Source: an uncultured Muribaculaceae bacterium
GTDB lineage: Bacteria > Bacteroidota > Bacteroidia > Bacteroidales > Muribaculaceae
Assembly: GCA_910579995.1 (NCBI GenBank)
Contig: CAJTWH010000006.1
Location: forward strand, 1 to 64,000
DNA: 64,000 bases
Reading direction: 5' to 3'
The notes beneath the pieces were generated by a model. That model made no database searches, had not been told where the DNA came from, and saw nothing but the letters and a program-made list of their open reading frames with translations. A program made the translations under genes and the position numbers. This document shows positions 51,701-59,596 of this stretch, piece after piece (the first letter of the stretch is position 1; each line of letters starts with the position of its first letter).

Positions 51701-53363
51701 GAATATTGAAAAACGTGGTACCGGCCGAGTTGTACTTGCCAACACCGGCGACTTCACCGGCAACATCGCTATCTATAACGGTACACTTCAGGCAAATACA
51801 CTTGAAGCCAACGAAGGCACCGAGACCGGCGCACTTGGCAAATACACCAACCCGATTACAATCGACGGCGGTGTGCTCGCAGTGAACTCGACCGGTAAGA
51901 TGAGCCACCCCATCACCATCGCTACCGAAGGCGGTATCGAGATTCCCTCGGGTCTCACCGTGACTATGACAGGTGCTGCCGTAACCGGCAAAGGCACTCT
52001 CATCAAGAGCGGTGCCGGACGCCTTGAGTTCAACGAGGCAAACGACCTCACCACTCTCCGTATCGACGGTGGCGTTGTATATGACCTCGGCGATACCCAC
52101 AAGTTGGCCTCAAATGTGGTATTCAATGGCAAAGGTGTTGAGTTTATCCTCAACAACAGCGCTTACTCTTACAGCAGCAACTCGCAGAACTTCGAAGTGA
52201 CCGAAGGCAGCGAGGGTAAACTTTCGCTTGACGGCCGCTGCGACTATACCGGCAAACTCACCGGTAAGGGCACTCTTGAAGTATATGCTACATGGATCCG
52301 CAATATCTTGCGTGGTGACTGGAGCGAGTTTGAAGGCACTCTGAAAGCAAACCAGATTGTAGATGTAAACTCTACAGTCAACAAATATGGCGCTGAATTC
52401 ACATTCGCAAGTGCAAAAGATATGCCCAAGGCAACTCTTAACATCCTCACAGGTACTACTTTCGCAGTGGCTTCTGACGCAGGCGCCTCATCTGCCCGCA
52501 ATAACTTCCACCTCGGAAATCTCTCAGGCGCAGGTGTCCTTGGCGGCCCCGGCACATACTATGTAGGTGCTGACAATGCCAACACTTCTTACACCGGCAC
52601 ATTCGGAGCTGTTGATGTTACCAAGGAAGGCACAGGCCGTCTGTCGTTGTCGAAGGCACAGCCCAACCTCAAGTCACTCAATGTTACCGACGGTGAGCTT
52701 ATGCTGAATTCAACCTCAGTAATGACTGACGGTTCTATGACCGGCACAAGCGCTATCACTATCAACGGTAAACTTTCGGGTACCGGCCGTCTCGGCAACT
52801 CAAAGGTTACATTTGGCCCCAATGCTGTGATATCTCCGAGCAACACCGCTGTTCGCTATACCACCGATATGCGTACACTCTACTTCTCGGGTGATGTTGT
52901 GATGGATCCGGCAGCCGAGATGGTATTCCAGATTGTTGCCAACACCAAGTACAGCAGCATAGTTGTCGACGGCAATGCAACCCTTACTCCCAAGGCAAGC
53001 GTTGTATTGAGCAACTACAAACCCACCATGGGCGACGAGTTCGTATTCTGGACCGCAGAAAACTCAAGCGTCAAGCCCTCTATCCAAATGCCCGCCCTCC
53101 CCGAAGGCTTCGGCTGGGATATGTCGCAGGTAACCGCACAGAGCGGCAAGGTTGTAGTCAGCGACCACACCGGTCTTGACAATATCGCCGCCGACACCGA
53201 GGTTCACTGCGTGATTGTAAGCGTGAGCGGTATCGTTCTCCGCGACGTCACCACCACCGCCGCCAACGTCCGCAACATCTGCAAAGAACTCGGCGCCGGC
53301 ACCTACGTAGTCACCTATTCTACAAGCGACTTTGAAGTAAGCGAGAAGCTTGTAGTGAAATAA
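48780..53363 (+). CDS. Rhamnogalacturonan lyase (PL11) fused to an autotransporter-like beta-helix
   Basis: A 1527-residue secreted protein. Residues about 20-620 are a PL11 rhamnogalacturonan lyase propeller: RVMDKLDRGLIAVKGDNG, calcium-type repeats TIADLDGDGQMEIL and YDWDLDGKAECIL, GIYTRHKMIAYDVDP, GDFLGDWREEIIMRSSD, and MWQMNGYNQTPHVSYFLGE. From about 690 to 1340 come repeats of the autotransporter-associated strand type (LGAGTLVLPSAAQNHSGATE, KRGTGRVVLANTGDFTGN, KSGAGRLEFNEANDL, KEGTGRLSLSKAQPN). The end (about 1466-1527) is an Ig-like tail, closing YSTSDFEVSEKLVVK, like type IX sorting domains. No outer-membrane autotransporter barrel is present. Start ATG at 48780 with a signal peptide. 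The tail's export role is inferred. Confidence 0.85.
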   Translation: MNKLFYLLPALLLTAGSMSGQRVMDKLDRGLIAVKGDNGNLVSWRVFGEDADNVKFNLYRDGSKLNSEPLTVSNYLDASGSTTSKYVVKTVVNGVEKETSKTGINFGKEYLEIKVAPVPSNADGKDISSQYEPNDATIADLDGDGQMEILIKMRNNTFHNAGYPDSSTDYDIIQVYKLDGTLMWWIDCGRNMVDFQSNEINIAAYDWDLDGKAECILRAADGTTIHMADGTTQVIGDPNADYLADARNNGMTEKFTHTGPEFLLYLNGETGKPYYVGEYPLKRLEDGEKSLDAAWGDGYGHRSSKHFFGAPYFDGRKPSIFIARGIYTRHKMIAYDVDPATHQLTERWRWFNNSFGPWYGQGYHNYTVADVDWDGRDEIVFGSMVIDDNGRGLSTTGLGHGDSHHVGDLNPYIYGSEVAACNEDNPNNNYRDATTSKIYYRTTGGADDGRAIAGNFSNNYPGSQFITSKDSQTLISTVTNAHIPGATGTGDVAQNFRTYWDGDLLDETFNYANGKNTAGTIYKYGKGAIATFTGTATNNDTKGTPCFQGDFLGDWREEIIMRSSDNKTIRIYSTAIPTEHRIYTLLHDPQYRNAMVWQMNGYNQTPHVSYFLGELEGITMAPPAPTMTGRTELVAGGSLSTADNGKDVVFAHTGDATATLGSNVAPALFVDNAPSWVQGNDNNDNITYTYYTHTLTGGNFTGDTKVVKLGAGTLVLPSAAQNHSGATEIWDGKVKFDGSMPNSHVWINRFGKLESDGGNFAKGIEMHYGSELHIGTDSKAGSLTTGELNLGFGSRVCLDIFAEGTQVDKFNATTLVIEKKDWENGPQYSTPVFVFTPHYANGATTLPAGEYELGTVGTITGNLADIKFEGLGGQKVTLSHANGKLMLTVTDQRAAAEIVWTGANGSVWDVNTTENFTFRDNGQPTVFVAGDKVIFDGTAATSEIELAENMYPSEVVFNTDKDLTIKGASFEGNVNIEKRGTGRVVLANTGDFTGNIAIYNGTLQANTLEANEGTETGALGKYTNPITIDGGVLAVNSTGKMSHPITIATEGGIEIPSGLTVTMTGAAVTGKGTLIKSGAGRLEFNEANDLTTLRIDGGVVYDLGDTHKLASNVVFNGKGVEFILNNSAYSYSSNSQNFEVTEGSEGKLSLDGRCDYTGKLTGKGTLEVYATWIRNILRGDWSEFEGTLKANQIVDVNSTVNKYGAEFTFASAKDMPKATLNILTGTTFAVASDAGASSARNNFHLGNLSGAGVLGGPGTYYVGADNANTSYTGTFGAVDVTKEGTGRLSLSKAQPNLKSLNVTDGELMLNSTSVMTDGSMTGTSAITINGKLSGTGRLGNSKVTFGPNAVISPSNTAVRYTTDMRTLYFSGDVVMDPAAEMVFQIVANTKYSSIVVDGNATLTPKASVVLSNYKPTMGDEFVFWTAENSSVKPSIQMPALPEGFGWDMSQVTAQSGKVVVSDHTGLDNIAADTEVHCVIVSVSGIVLRDVTTTAANVRNICKELGAGTYVVTYSTSDFEVSEKLVVK

Positions 53364-53373
53364 TAAGCATAAC

Positions 53374-53523
53374 TGAAGTTTCGCAAGCTACACTTCAGTC
53401 AGGCAAAAAAGGAAAAAGGCAAATAGGCAAGATGTTAGTCTATTGAGTAATATCTGAAAGGTATTCTCTTGCCTGCCACAGGCAATCGCCTTTTTAACCT
53501 TCTTTGCCACTTGCGAAAGTTCA
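53374..53523. repeat. 150-base nested inverted repeat
   Basis: Outer arms TGAAGTTTCGCAAG (53374-53387) and CTTGCGAAAGTTCA (53510-53523) pair with one mismatch. Inside are GGCAAAAAAGG/CCTTCTTTGCC (53402-53412 with 53498-53508), AAAAAGGC/GCCTTTTT (53413-53420 with 53488-53495) and GGCAAGA/TCTTGCC (53426-53432 with 53467-53473). A local hairpin ACTGAAGT/ACTTCAGT sits in the left arm. AAGTTTCGCAAG also occurs in the repeat at 43557. Confidence 0.75.
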
Positions 53524-53546
53524 ATCAGTATTACTGTTCTGAAATG

Positions 53547-53586
53547 TTGAAAGGCCGACGGGTAAAATGCCCGCCGGCTTTTTCAA
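53547..53586 (+). terminator. Terminator between the PL11 fusion and dxr
   Basis: TTGAAA and GCCG-A-CGGG (53547-53562) pair with CCCG-C-CGGC and TTTCAA (53570-53586), with five T within the descending arm. Confidence 0.75.
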
Positions 53587-53587
53587 T

Positions 53588-53618
53588 TTTGAGAATCGGG
53601 GTATTTTTTGTATTTTTG
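53588..53618 (+). promoter_or_regulatory. Bacteroidota-type promoter for dxr
   Basis: TTTG at 53588-53591, 19 bases, TATTTTTG at 53611-53618: a near-consensus pair directly after the preceding terminator. The start would be near 53625, giving a 20-base leader. Confidence 0.7.
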
Positions 53619-53645
53619 CAGATTGAAACAGCAAACCGAAATACA

Positions 53646-54797
53646 ATGCAACGAATAGCAGTCTTGGGCGCAACCGGAAGTATCGGTCGCCAGACTCTTG
53701 ATATCATACAAAGTCACCCCGACGATTACCGCGTGACGGTGCTTACGGCCGGCTCACGCGCCGACGACCTTATCGCTCTCGCGCGCCAGTTCCGCCCGCG
53801 CCTTGCCATAATCGGGCGCGAAGAAATGCTGCCGGCAGTGCGCGCTGCTCTCGAGCCTTTAGGCATTGCCACAGCCGCCGGCGACAAGGCCTTGGCTGAA
53901 TGTACGGTAGCCGACGACATCGACACCGTAGTCACAGCCACAGTAGGCTACAGCGGCCTCGTACCCACCATCAACGCCATCCGCGCCGGCAAAGACATAG
54001 CACTTGCCAACAAGGAAACCCTCGTTGTGGCCGGCGATATGGTGAATGCGCTCCTCGCAGAGTCGAAATCGAAGCTCTATCCCATCGATTCCGAGCATTC
54101 GGCCATTGCCCAATGCCTCGCCGGCGAAGACCCCGCCAAGGTGCGTCGTCTGCTCATTACAGCCTCCGGCGGCCCTTTCCGCACATGGGAGCCCGAACGC
54201 ATTGCGCAGGCACGTGCCGCCGACGCCCTCAAGCACCCTAACTGGCACATGGGCGCCAAGATTACCATCGACTCGGCCACTATGCTCAACAAGGCTTTCG
54301 AAATCATCGAGGCTCACCACCTCTTCCACATCGAGCCCGAGAGAATAGAAGCTGTAGTACATCCGCAGTCGATAGTACACTCGATGGTGGAATATACCGA
54401 CGGCGCCATCAAGGCCCAGCTCGGCCTGCCCGACATGCACCTGCCCATAGCCTACGCCTTGGGTCAGAACTGCCGCATGGACGAAGCCGCCGGACATCTC
54501 AAAATCGAAGACTACGCCACTCTGACATTCGAACGCCCCGATATGGCAAAATTCCCGTGCCTCACTCTCGCGAACTATGCCCTTGAGAAAAAAGGCAACT
54601 CGGCCTGCATTATAAATGCGGCCAATGAAATCGCCGTGGCCTCGTTCCTGCGCGACGATATCCGCTTCAACGATATCTACGATATAATCACCGGCACCCT
54701 CGCGCGCATGCCGTATATAGAAAATCCGGCTTTTGACGACTACGTTGCCACCAACGACCATGCGCGTGCCGTAGCCGCCGAGTTAGCCGCAAAATAA
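53646..54797 (+). CDS. dxr: 1-deoxy-D-xylulose 5-phosphate reductoisomerase
   Basis: Dxr makes methylerythritol 4-phosphate, the committed step of the non-mevalonate isoprenoid pathway, using NADPH. The 383-residue protein starts QRIAVLGATGSIGRQTLDII, the NADPH-binding loop. It has the metal and substrate segments IDSEHSAIAQCL near 145 and ASGGPFR near 170, and the HPQSIVHSMVEYTDGAIKAQ segment near 240. I start it at the ATG at 53646; the frame runs further upstream through the terminator and promoter and cannot be real there. Confidence 0.95.
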   Translation: MQRIAVLGATGSIGRQTLDIIQSHPDDYRVTVLTAGSRADDLIALARQFRPRLAIIGREEMLPAVRAALEPLGIATAAGDKALAECTVADDIDTVVTATVGYSGLVPTINAIRAGKDIALANKETLVVAGDMVNALLAESKSKLYPIDSEHSAIAQCLAGEDPAKVRRLLITASGGPFRTWEPERIAQARAADALKHPNWHMGAKITIDSATMLNKAFEIIEAHHLFHIEPERIEAVVHPQSIVHSMVEYTDGAIKAQLGLPDMHLPIAYALGQNCRMDEAAGHLKIEDYATLTFERPDMAKFPCLTLANYALEKKGNSACIINAANEIAVASFLRDDIRFNDIYDIITGTLARMPYIENPAFDDYVATNDHARAVAAELAAK

Positions 54798-54802
54798 TAT
54801 AG

Positions 54803-54871
54803 GGTTTGCAGGTGGCAGGCTGCGGGTGGTGAATCAGCGAAAACTTACTTGCCGCCCACTGCCAACAAACC
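54803..54871. repeat. Nested inverted repeat between dxr and rseP
   Basis: GGTTTG (54803-54808) pairs with CAAACC (54866-54871), TGGCAG (54813-54818) with CTGCCA (54859-54864), and GGGTGG (54824-54829) roughly with CCGCCC (54852-54857). It resembles the other nested repeats in this window in its concentric short-word design. Confidence 0.6.
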
Positions 54872-54899
54872 ACAAACCTTAAACTTTAAACAGCAATAA

Positions 54900-56345
54900 A
54901 TGGAAGAAATCCTTATCAAAGCCGCCCAACTCGTGCTCGCATTGGTGATACTTGTCACCATCCACGAGTTCGGCCACTATATCTTCGCCCGTATTTTCGG
55001 TGTGAAGGTCAACCGCTTCTATCTCTTTTTCAACCCATGGTTCTCGCTCCTGCGCTACAACCCCATGAAGGGCACACTCGAAGTGCTTGCGAGCAACAAG
55101 GCCGACGGTACTCCCCGCGCGGTGGCAACTCTCAAGGTAGGCAAAGAACACTCACCGCGCCCCGACGGCAAGCCGACATGGCGCGACACCGTCTATGGAC
55201 TCGGATGGGTACCACTTGGCGGATACTGCGATATCGCCGGCATGATCGACGAGACCAAAGACTCGAGCACACTCGCCTCGGAGCCTCAGTCGTGGGAGCT
55301 GCGCTCCAAGCCGGCATGGCAGCGGTTGTGCGTGATGGTGGCCGGCGTGGTGCTCAACTTTGTGCTCGCCATTGCCATCTATGTAGGCATTGCTTTCCAT
55401 TGGGGCGACGATGTCATCCCCTTCCAAGCCATGACCGAAGGTATGGACTTCAGCACCGAGCTCGAAGAAGCCGGTTTCCGCAGCGGCGACCGACTCGTCA
55501 GCCTCAACGGACGCCCCCTCGACGCCACCGACTATTCCATGCAGTGGGATATGCTTCAGCCCGGAGCTGAGGTCGGCGTAGTGCGCGATGGCCGAGATAC
55601 TGTGATTGTAGTCAGCGACGACCTTATCCGTCAGATCGCCACCAAGGGCAAAGACTATGTGCCGATGAGTATACGCGTGCCCGTCTATGTGGCCAAGACC
55701 GTGCCCGGCGAGCCCGCCGCCCATGCCGGTATTCTCCCCGGCGACCATATCGCGGCGCTCGACGGCCGCACCGTGCCATCGATTACCGAGTTCCTGCCCA
55801 TGCTGCAGGAATACAAGGGCCGCACAATCACCGCCACCATAGAGCGCAAAAACCGTCCCGACACTACGGTTAACCTCGCGGTGTCTGACGCCGGTAAGAT
55901 AGGCATACAAATGCTAAGCCCCTACGAGATTTTCGACCGCCAGACCGTGCATTACAATTTCTTCCAATCCATCCCGCGCGGTTGGGAGATAGGTACCGAC
56001 CGCCTCACAAGCTACGTGTCGTCGCTCAAACTCGTATTCACCAAAGAGGGCGCGCAGAGCCTTGGCGGATTCGGCACACTCGGCGACCTCTTCCCCAACC
56101 AATGGAACTGGTATTCGTTCTGGCAGATTACGGCATTCCTGTCGATCATCCTCGCCTTCATGAACATCATCCCAATACCCGGCCTCGACGGCGGCCATAC
56201 GCTCTTCCTTCTCGTAGAGATGGTGACCGGCCGCAAGCCCAGCGACCGCTTCCTCGAAGTAGCCAACACCTGCGGCTTCTTCTTCCTGATATTACTCCTT
56301 GTCTACGCCAACGGCAACGACATCTACCGAATGTTACTCAAATGA
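54900..56345 (+). CDS. rseP: Site-2 protease, RseP family
   Basis: A 481-residue M50 intramembrane metalloprotease. HEFGH at residues 22-26 in the first membrane helix and GLDGGHTLF near 425 supply the zinc ligands. A membrane segment around VMVAGVVLNFVLAIAIYVGI follows near 150. PDZ domains lie between about 180 and 340, with the LEEAGFRSGDRLVSLNGRPL type pattern. It would cleave membrane-bound anti-sigma factors or signal remnants. It follows dxr as in many bacteria and overlaps the methyltransferase by four bases. Confidence 0.92.
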   Translation: MEEILIKAAQLVLALVILVTIHEFGHYIFARIFGVKVNRFYLFFNPWFSLLRYNPMKGTLEVLASNKADGTPRAVATLKVGKEHSPRPDGKPTWRDTVYGLGWVPLGGYCDIAGMIDETKDSSTLASEPQSWELRSKPAWQRLCVMVAGVVLNFVLAIAIYVGIAFHWGDDVIPFQAMTEGMDFSTELEEAGFRSGDRLVSLNGRPLDATDYSMQWDMLQPGAEVGVVRDGRDTVIVVSDDLIRQIATKGKDYVPMSIRVPVYVAKTVPGEPAAHAGILPGDHIAALDGRTVPSITEFLPMLQEYKGRTITATIERKNRPDTTVNLAVSDAGKIGIQMLSPYEIFDRQTVHYNFFQSIPRGWEIGTDRLTSYVSSLKLVFTKEGAQSLGGFGTLGDLFPNQWNWYSFWQITAFLSIILAFMNIIPIPGLDGGHTLFLLVEMVTGRKPSDRFLEVANTCGFFFLILLLVYANGNDIYRMLLK

Positions 56346-57544
56346 GCGAACTAAAGACCCTCCGCCTCAAGCGAGGCAAAGAAGACTCCCTCGACCGCTT
56401 TCATCCGTGGGTGTTTTCAGGTGCGCTTGCACATCTTCCCGAGCGCGACAGCACAGAGATTGAAGAAGGCGACCTTGTAAAGATTGTGGCAAGCGATGGC
56501 CGCGTGATAGGCACCGGCCACTATCAGATAGGCAGTATAGCGGTGCGCATGCTGTCGTTCGACGCCGACGAGCTGATCGACGCGGCTTTCTACCGCCGCC
56601 GTATAGAGCAGGCCGCAGCGCTGCGCAAGGCTCTCGCACTCCCGAGCCCCGAAACTGACGCTTTCCGTCTCATCCACGGCGAAGGCGACTTCCTGCCCGG
56701 TCTGGTGGTGGATATCTATGGCGACACAGCTGTCATGCAGGCACACTCGCCCGGCATGCACTTCGCCCGCGACATCATTGCACGCCAGCTTGTCGATATC
56801 GAGAGCCTCGGCGTGAAAAACGTCTATTACAAATCAGACACCACACTTCCCTATAAAGCCCACCTCGACCCGCAGAACGACTATCTGATCGGTGCATACA
56901 ACCATGACACCGCGCTCGAGAACGGCCTTACATTCCGTATCGACTGGCTCAAAGGACAAAAGACCGGCTTCTTCGTGGACCAGCGCGACAACCGCTCGCT
57001 GCTTGCCCGCTACAGCCAAGGACGCCGCGTACTCAACATGTTCTGCTATACGGGCGGATTCTCTGTCTACGCCTTGCAGGGTGGGGCAGAGCATGTTACA
57101 TCTGTCGACTCGTCTGCCAAGGCCATATCTCTGACAGAGGCGAATGTAGAGCTCAACTTCCCCGCATGCGGCCGTCATGAAGCCGTGGCAACCGACGCTT
57201 TCAAATACCTCGACAGTATGCCCGACGGCGCCTACGACCTCATTATCCTCGACCCTCCGGCCTTCGCCAAGCACCGCAGCGCCCTCCACAATGCCCTTCA
57301 AGGCTACCGCAGGCTCAATGCCCGCGCATTCGAGAAGATAGCTCCCGGAGGCATACTCTTCACATTCTCATGCTCGCAGGCAGTCAATAAAGAGCAGTTC
57401 CGACTGGCCGTTTTCAGCGCTGCCGCCCAGAGCCGCCGCAAGGTGAGAATACTCCATCAGCTTACCCAACCTGCCGATCATCCGGTCAATATCTACCATC
57501 CCGAAGGAGAGTATCTCAAGGGCTTGGTACTCTATGTAGAGTAA
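56342..57544 (+). CDS. Class I SAM-dependent rRNA methyltransferase, RlmI-like
   Basis: A 400-residue enzyme of the RlmI/YccW group, which methylates cytosine C5 in 23S rRNA. The N-terminal PUA domain (LKRGKEDSLDRFHPWVFSGA, GDLVKIVASDGRVIGTG) is followed by the linker GQKTGFFVDQRDNR near 205. The Rossmann domain has VLNMFCYTGGFSVYAL near 230 and the catalytic LDPPAFAK near 305, and FTFSCSQ near 345 holds a cysteine. I start it at the ATG at 56342, which overlaps the rseP stop as ATGA; a frame open back to 55982 only shadows rseP. The exact target base is inferred. Confidence 0.88.
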   Translation: MSELKTLRLKRGKEDSLDRFHPWVFSGALAHLPERDSTEIEEGDLVKIVASDGRVIGTGHYQIGSIAVRMLSFDADELIDAAFYRRRIEQAAALRKALALPSPETDAFRLIHGEGDFLPGLVVDIYGDTAVMQAHSPGMHFARDIIARQLVDIESLGVKNVYYKSDTTLPYKAHLDPQNDYLIGAYNHDTALENGLTFRIDWLKGQKTGFFVDQRDNRSLLARYSQGRRVLNMFCYTGGFSVYALQGGAEHVTSVDSSAKAISLTEANVELNFPACGRHEAVATDAFKYLDSMPDGAYDLIILDPPAFAKHRSALHNALQGYRRLNARAFEKIAPGGILFTFSCSQAVNKEQFRLAVFSAAAQSRRKVRILHQLTQPADHPVNIYHPEGEYLKGLVLYVE

Positions 57545-57584
57545 GCCCAAATAAGAAATTTTAACGCAGGGTGAAAGTTAAACA

Positions 57585-57616
57585 TTTGATAAATAGGCGG
57601 ATTTTCACTAATTTTG
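57585..57616 (+). promoter_or_regulatory. Promoter for the etf operon
   Basis: TTTG at 57585-57588, 20 bases, TAATTTTG at 57609-57616. The start would be near 57623, 40 bases before the etfB ATG. Confidence 0.68.
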
Positions 57617-57662
57617 TGCGATAAATACAGAAATTTAACAAATCACATATAAAAAAGAGATT

Positions 57663-58535
57663 ATGAGTTTGAACATCATAGTGCTTGCCAAGCAGGTTCC
57701 CGACACCCGCAACGTAGGCAAAGATGCCATGAAGGAAGACGGCACAATCAACCGTGCCGCTCTGCCTGCAATCTTCAATCCGGAAGACCTCAATGCCCTT
57801 GAGCAGGCTCTCCGACTGAAAGAAACTCATCCCGGCAGCACGGTGACCCTCCTCACAATGGGTCTTCCCCGCGCTGCCGAGATTGTTCGTGAGGCAATGT
57901 ACCGCGGTGCCGACAGCGGCATCGTTCTTACCGACCGCCCCTTCGGTGGCGCAGATACCCTTGCCACTTCTTACTCGCTGGCCCAGGCCGTGCGCAAGTT
58001 CGGTAATTACGACCTCATCCTTGGCGGTCGTCAGGCTATCGACGGCGACACCGCTCAGGTAGGTCCGCAGATCGCCGAGAAACTCGGTCTTCCTCAGGTT
58101 ACTTACGCCGAGGAAATCGTAGGCGTGGAAGACGGCAAGATCATCGTTAAACGTCGTCTTGAGCATGGCGTTGAGACCGTCAAGGCTCCCATGCCCTGCG
58201 TGGTCACTGTCAACGGCAGTGCTGCTGAGTGCCGTCCCCGCAACGCCAAGCGTGTGATGAAATACAAACGTGCCGCTTCGACAAGCGAGGCCAACGCACT
58301 GAGCGAAAGCGCAAAAGCTTTCCTCGCCGCTTATCCCGAGCTCAACATCGCCGAGTGGGGTGCAGCATACGTTGAGGCTGATCCCGAGCAGATCGGTCTG
58401 CCCGGTTCGCCCACAAAGGTTAAATCTATCGAAAACGTAGTCTTCACCGCAAAGGAAAGCCGTCGTCTCGAAAACAACGACGCCGAGATCGAAGACCTCG
58501 TGAAAGAACTCATCGCCAACCACACCATCGGCTGA
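57663..58535 (+). CDS. etfB: Electron transfer flavoprotein, beta subunit
   Basis: A 290-residue EtfB/FixA protein, the AMP-binding partner of EtfA, which takes electrons from acyl-CoA dehydrogenases. It begins SLNIIVLAKQVPDTRNVGKD, contains GGRQAIDGDTAQVGPQIAEKL near 120 and ends in the region ENVVFTAKESRRLENND. It is the first gene of the three-gene fatty-acid or amino-acid oxidation/reduction operon, 26 bases before etfA. Confidence 0.93.
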   Translation: MSLNIIVLAKQVPDTRNVGKDAMKEDGTINRAALPAIFNPEDLNALEQALRLKETHPGSTVTLLTMGLPRAAEIVREAMYRGADSGIVLTDRPFGGADTLATSYSLAQAVRKFGNYDLILGGRQAIDGDTAQVGPQIAEKLGLPQVTYAEEIVGVEDGKIIVKRRLEHGVETVKAPMPCVVTVNGSAAECRPRNAKRVMKYKRAASTSEANALSESAKAFLAAYPELNIAEWGAAYVEADPEQIGLPGSPTKVKSIENVVFTAKESRRLENNDAEIEDLVKELIANHTIG

Positions 58536-58561
58536 TAAAGCCCGACCAATCATTTTAAGCT

Positions 58562-59590
58562 ATGGCAGACAATAACAATCTTATAGTATACTGCGAATAC
58601 GATGAAGGCCGCGTAGCCGATGTGAGCCTTGAGCTCCTTACCAAAGGTCGCGTCCTCGCCGACAAACTCGGTGTAAAACTCGAAGCCGTCGTTGTCGGTG
58701 ACAATCTCAACGGTATCGAAGAGCAGATTTTCCCCTACGGAGCCGACGTTGTATATAAAGTTGAAGACAAACGTCTCTATCCCTATACATCAAATCCCCA
58801 TGCAGCAGTCCTGATCAACCTCTTCCGCGAGATCAAACCTCAGGTATGCCTCATGGGCGCCACATGTATCGGCCGTGACCTCGGCCCCCGCGTGAGCTCA
58901 TGCCTCCACAGCGGCCTTACCGCAGACTGCACCGCCCTCGAGATCGGCGACCACAAAGACGCCAAGACAGGCAAGGAATACACCAACCTGCTCTATCAGA
59001 TCCGTCCGGCTTTCGGCGGCAATATCGTAGCCACCATCGTCAACCCCGAGTGCCGTCCGCAGATGGCAACCGTGCGCGAGGGTGTGATGAAAAAAGAAAT
59101 CTACGACGCCAACCACAAAGGTGAGGTCATCAACCTTGACCCGGCCAAATATGTGAGCGACACCGATTTCGTTGTCGAGATCATCGACCGTCAGATCGAG
59201 AAATCTAAAGTCAACATCAAAAATGCCCCCATCATCGTTGCCGGCGGCTACGGTGTAGGCAGCAAAGAAAACTTCGACCTTCTCTTCGACCTCGCCAAGA
59301 CTCTCGGCGGTGAAGTAGGCGCTTCTCGTGCAGCTGTCGACGCCGGTTTCGTAGAGCACGCCCGTCAGATCGGTCAGACCGGTGTCACCGTACGTCCCAA
59401 GCTTTACATCGCATGCGGTATCTCGGGTCAGATCCAGCACATTGCAGGTATGCAGGAGAGCTCGATCATCATCTCGATCAACAACGACCCCAACGCTCCC
59501 ATCAACGCCATCGCCGACTATGTTATCACCGGCGACATGGAAGAGATTGTGCCCAAACTCATCAAGTACTACAAGAAAAACTCCAAGTAA
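58562..59590 (+). CDS. etfA: Electron transfer flavoprotein, alpha subunit
   Basis: A 342-residue EtfA/FixB protein binding FAD in its C-terminal half. Family segments: LMGATCIGRDLGPRVSSCLH near 100, PIIVAGGYGVGSKENFDLL near 223, GASRAAVDAGF near 255, and CGISGQIQHIAGMQESSIII then INNDPNAPI near 285-305. The gene lies between etfB and the acyl-CoA dehydrogenase with gaps of 26 and 6 bases, so a stoichiometric complex is expected. Confidence 0.95.
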   Translation: MADNNNLIVYCEYDEGRVADVSLELLTKGRVLADKLGVKLEAVVVGDNLNGIEEQIFPYGADVVYKVEDKRLYPYTSNPHAAVLINLFREIKPQVCLMGATCIGRDLGPRVSSCLHSGLTADCTALEIGDHKDAKTGKEYTNLLYQIRPAFGGNIVATIVNPECRPQMATVREGVMKKEIYDANHKGEVINLDPAKYVSDTDFVVEIIDRQIEKSKVNIKNAPIIVAGGYGVGSKENFDLLFDLAKTLGGEVGASRAAVDAGFVEHARQIGQTGVTVRPKLYIACGISGQIQHIAGMQESSIIISINNDPNAPINAIADYVITGDMEEIVPKLIKYYKKNSK

Positions 59591-59596
59591 GCAACT

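Noticed and set aside
49001..53197. Several long minus-strand frames within the PL11 fusion gene
   Set aside because: They arise from the codon bias of the plus-strand gene and show no family motifs or start signals.
53469..53645. A longer dxr N-terminus
   Set aside because: It would run through a terminator and promoter. The ATG at 53646 gives the standard NADPH-binding start.
55982..56341. A 5' extension of the methyltransferase frame across rseP
   Set aside because: This part is a shadow frame of rseP. The ATG at 56342 with an ATGA overlap gives the normal PUA-domain start.
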